The position numbers and the translations under genes are program-made. Below are positions 61,554 through 64,000 of a DNA stretch of 64,000 bases, piece by piece. The DNA comes from Alnus glutinosa. Taxonomy: Eukaryota; Streptophyta; Magnoliopsida; Fagales; Betulaceae. Where the stretch lies: the NCBI RefSeq assembly GCF_958979055.1, contig NC_084897.1, positions 25,721,128-25,785,127 on the forward strand. The letters are read 5' to 3'. The notes beneath the pieces were generated by a model. The model was not told the DNA's origin. It worked only from the letters and a program-made list of their open reading frames with translations, and made no database searches. How positions within the stretch are numbered: the stretch's first letter is position 1; the number at the start of each line of letters is the position of its first letter.

Positions 61554-62303
61554 AAGAAAAAGGAAAAGGCAACTTGACCCAAACATATACTTTCAACAGA
61601 GAAAAAAAAGAAAGCCAAGAACAAATTTTCAGCATTTGAAAATTACTTGGGTTAAAGTGGTTTTCTTTTTCTATACTATTATTTTCTTTTCTTTTCCAGT
61701 TTTCCTGTGTCTTCGCAGCAGCCAAAGAGAGCTCTTTGAAAATCCTCATGCTCAACAACAACAAAGAACAATGAATTTTGTATATTAACTACACATGGTT
61801 CAGCGAAATACAACTACAAAACACAGAAGAGAAAAAATAAAAAAAAATTAAATCATATAATCGTAAATCAATATATATATATATATATAAAATATGTATG
61901 ATTCCCACAAATCTACATAGAGAAAACCATTTGGTTGATCAGATTTGAAGACGAACTCCAACGGGCAATAGAAGGATTTTGTTAAAAGGTTCTACTATCC
62001 AATCACAAAAATTATAATAAATAAACCACAAAACAAATTTTAAAATGAAATTTTGAGCCTGCATAGAAAACTTACTTAATCAGCGTAAAGGGTTGGAAGT
62101 TTGATAAGGTGGCAAGTTCTTTGGAGCATGAGAAATAGTAAGGAAGAAGTCTTGTCTTTTTTTAATGTTATAGCGTCTTCCTCCAAACAATTTTTCAGAT
62201 ACAGTTATTTAGTAGAAAAAAAAAAAACTGATCCCACCTTTTCATTTGTATTTGACTTCAGATTCAGTTATTTTGTTTTAAAAAATAAAACTACACGTAT
62301 GAT

Positions 62304-62672
62304 GAGGTGGGTTAACCAACTTTACACCAAGTTTAACCAACTTAAATGCACGTCCAATAATAAGAGGGACACTTGTCAACAGTTTATTTTGTTTTAAAAA
62401 ATTAAACTGCATGCATATGAGGTGGCTTAACGTTTTTAAGAGTTTTGCTTTGTTCAAAAAAAAAAAAAAAAGTTTAACTAACTTAAATGCACGTTTAATA
62501 ATAAAGAGGGACACTTGTCAACAGTTTATTTTATTTTAAAAAAATTAAACTGCATGCATATGAGGTGGCTTAACGTTTTTAAGAGTTTTGCTTTGTTCAA
62601 AAAAAAAAAAAAAAAAAGTTTAACTAACTTAAATGCACGTTTAATAATAAAGAGGGACACTTGTCAAAACAA
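62304..62672. repeat. Three tandem repeats near the 5' end of the Helitron
   Basis: Units start with GAGGTGGSTTAAC at 62304, 62419 and 62562 (periods 115 and 143). Each contains AACTTAAATGCACGT, AATAATAA and AGAGGGACACTTGTCAA. Units 2 and 3 also share TTTTTAAGAGTTTTGCTTTG and an A-run of different length, and are close to identical. Unit 1 lacks part of this. Confidence 0.9.
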
Positions 62673-62744
62673 TTAAGCGCCATTTGTCGCGATTATAAGC
62701 TTTTGCTTTACTGATTCCTCTATTATATATATACTAGCTCATAA

Positions 62745-62761
62745 CCCGCGCTATGCGCGGG
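62745..62761 (-). other. Helitron 3' terminal hairpin
   Basis: CCCGCGCTATGCGCGGG on the plus strand: 7-bp perfect stem with TAT loop, 7 bases before the terminal CTAG (62734-62737) in element orientation. It serves as the transposition terminator of rolling-circle elements. The sister hairpin at 58935-58951 has a 6-bp stem and a 5-base loop. Confidence 0.85.
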
Positions 62762-63056
62762 ATTCTTCATTATAATTTAATCTAAAGATTTATATCACAA
62801 CATATTCAAAAGTTTAAGAGGATAAGAATGAATAAATTTAATAATTTGATTTTAAATATTAAATTTTGAGACTAATAGACAGATTAAGAATACATCCTAG
62901 CATAGGTAATCAGGGTTGAAAATGTAACATTATCATGTTTAACCCCCATCTCAAGCATTATTAAGTTTAAGCACATCACAATACTATTATTAAGAATAAT
63001 TACATTAGCTTGTTCGAAATTCTATCTCCTGGCCTAAAAAAGATTAGATAGTTGTA

Positions 63057-63946
63057 TTAAGTGTATCGCTTTCGTTTGCAAAGCAATTTGATCGGCATAT
63101 CATCATCATCTGATTCAACATCTTCAATAGGTAAGGAAGACGACATTGAAGAATGTTGAGTGAATGTCTGTTCGTCTTCTGTATTTTGTTCAGAGTTGGC
63201 CGGAGTTTCCTGTTATAATTAAATTTCATTAGAAGATGCATTAAATTATGTAGGAAAAATATTGTGTAGATAATTTCTTTTTCTTTTTTTTTAAAAAAAA
63301 ATAATTAAATGTTACCTTTTGGATCTGAACCTCTTGTGAAACATGTGGTTGAAAGATTTTTGAAACGGTATAATTCTCTAATCCTCTTTTCAAATTATAG
63401 TCGTTGAGTCGCAATTGGAATATATATTCATTGGAAACTATTGCTTTCATTTCTCTTGGTAAGACATTGTCCTTCAAATTCTGTATAAATATAAAATAGC
63501 ATAATGTTATGATAAGTTAGAGTATGTTGGATTAATTTTTGTTTACTTTTTTACTTTATTATGTATTGGTAAAGTAAATTTTTTATGTTTTTGTTACCTC
63601 ATCTTGCATGTCTGCAAGTTCTTTCGCAGTCTTGCCTGTAAGTTGTTCACCCTCTTTATCAAATACAATGAATGTTGTTGAATCAGTTGTATCTGATACT
63701 TCTATTTGTATCCTATACCTGCTTCATTTCCAAATTGGTTAGTAGTAGGAACTATATATATTTATATACAATGTTATTTTTTGTTTACCTTGGTACAGAA
63801 AATTTAGGTTCCGCCTTACAACGTTCACACCAAAAAGATCCTCCTATAAGCTTAACCTTCGTCTTGCATGTAAGACAACCAATATAATACCATCCAAACT
63901 TGTTGTCTATTCTATTGACTTTGCATAAACATGTAATTAATATTTC
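63057..63946 (-). CDS. RPA1-like protein, C-terminal part (Helitron-borne, partial)
   Basis: Single-strand DNA-binding protein related to the large subunit of replication protein A. Minus-strand exons 63946-63789, 63718-63598, 63480-63316 and 63209-63057 join in frame. The first visible exon encodes the zinc-ribbon of the RPA1 C-terminal OB fold: GWYYIGCLTCKTK, GGSFWCERCKAEPKF. It continues RYRIQIEVSDTTDSTTFIVFD and GEQLTGKTAKEL, the conserved C-terminal-fold core, then a less conserved segment. The tail is acidic and then basic (VESDDDDMPIKLLCKRKRYT), ending at TAA 63057-63059, with a nuclear-signal-like KRKR. The 5' part is outside the window. Intron borders are all GT-AG. Four consistent exons suggest it was intact recently. 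Confidence 0.85.
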
Positions 63947-64000
63947 CTGCAATAATAAATTTTTCAAAAATTAAAATAAATGATACGGTATTAGTGATCT

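Larger units (their letters stand above)
58924..62733 (-). mobile_element. Helitron, non-autonomous, about 3.8 kb
   Basis: On the minus strand the 3' end reads CCCGCGCATGACGCGGG (hairpin at 58935-58951), then TTACGTG and CTAG (58924-58927), followed by T, exactly the Helitron 3' layout. The likely 5' end lies at about 62733, where the minus strand reads TATATATAATAGAGGAATCA followed by GTAAAGCAAAAGC, similar to plant Helitron 5' ends. The leading TC is not seen, because another Helitron abuts here. The interior lacks Rep/helicase, has one open frame (59330-59743) and several degenerate internal repeats, for example at 59170-59236 against 60354-60425 and around 60560, 60740 and 60990. Helitrons make no target duplication. 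Confidence 0.75.
62734..64000 (-). mobile_element. Second Helitron, 3' part, runs off the window
   Basis: The minus-strand 3' end is CCCGCGCATAGCGCGGG (perfect 7-bp stem, 3-base loop, 62745-62761), then TTATGAG, CTAG (62734-62737), then T. It is homologous in layout to the end at 58924. The element lies in the same orientation as, and immediately upstream of, the first Helitron. It carries an RPA-like gene (63057-63946), the accessory gene expected in plant autonomous or formerly autonomous Helitrons. The Rep/helicase gene, if present, lies beyond base 64000. Confidence 0.8.

Noticed and set aside
1..64000. CRISPR-like array, operon structure or prokaryotic genes
   Set aside because: The tandem repeats present have no conserved-repeat/unique-spacer pattern, and all genes are plant-type with spliceosomal introns or plant families.

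Overview
The window is nuclear DNA from a core eudicot plant. It is AT-rich, full of (TA)n arrays, poly(A)/poly(T) tracts and fold-back transposon relics, and its genes are intron-bearing with GT-AG introns. I recognise five host genes, all on the + strand. They are a calcium-dependent protein kinase of the CPK16/18/28 subgroup (12456-17128, 12 exons), a bHLH transcription factor of the bHLH11/bHLH121 type (20949-24239), the DNA-repair endonuclease APE2 (27858-32414, 10 exons), a membrane-anchored RING-H2 protein of the ATL type (33447-34022) and a small plastid J-domain protein of the DNAJ11 type (43640-44179). As I recall the Arabidopsis locus numbers, CPK18, bHLH11, APE2 and J11 are At4g36070, At4g36060, At4g36050 and At4g36040. 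The window would then be a conserved ancestral block, with the ATL gene as an extra member.

Layout. Bases 1-12.2 kb are gene-free: MITE relics, (TA)n arrays and one GC-richer block of possibly organellar origin (about 9.55-10.4 kb). From 12.3 to 34.0 kb lie CPK, bHLH, APE2 and ATL, separated by insertions. The clearest insertion is a 1574-bp Mutator-like element with 9-bp target duplications at 25410-26983. From 35.0 to 36.8 kb are two decayed, 5'-truncated LINE tails. From 39.2 to 42.0 kb is a tandem duplication of about 1.2 kb, one copy of which took up a 128-bp MITE. The J-domain gene sits alone at 43.6-44.2 kb, with a TATA box that decides its start. From 44.2 to 56.2 kb I see only AT-rich intergenic sequence and small repeats.

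The right end is transposon territory. A GC-rich minisatellite (56.2-58.3 kb) is split by a 1384-bp CACTA element with a perfect 3-bp target duplication. Two Helitrons follow on the minus strand, head to tail: one at about 58924-62733, and a second starting at 62734 and running off the window. The second carries the C-terminal part of an RPA1-like single-strand DNA-binding protein, as is typical of plant Helitrons.

The host genes do not form a pathway; they are independent housekeeping and signalling genes that stay together by descent. The CPK senses calcium at membranes, the bHLH is of the iron-homeostasis subgroup IVb, APE2 processes abasic sites and 3' blocks in DNA, ATL is a ubiquitin ligase, and DNAJ11 is a plastid co-chaperone. 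I found no tRNA, rRNA, CRISPR array or prokaryotic feature, and no convincing new multi-gene system. The most interesting items are the back-to-back Helitrons, an in-frame 84-nt intron in the bHLH gene, the MULE with palindromic terminal repeats, the CACTA/minisatellite pair and several retroposition scars with intact target duplications.
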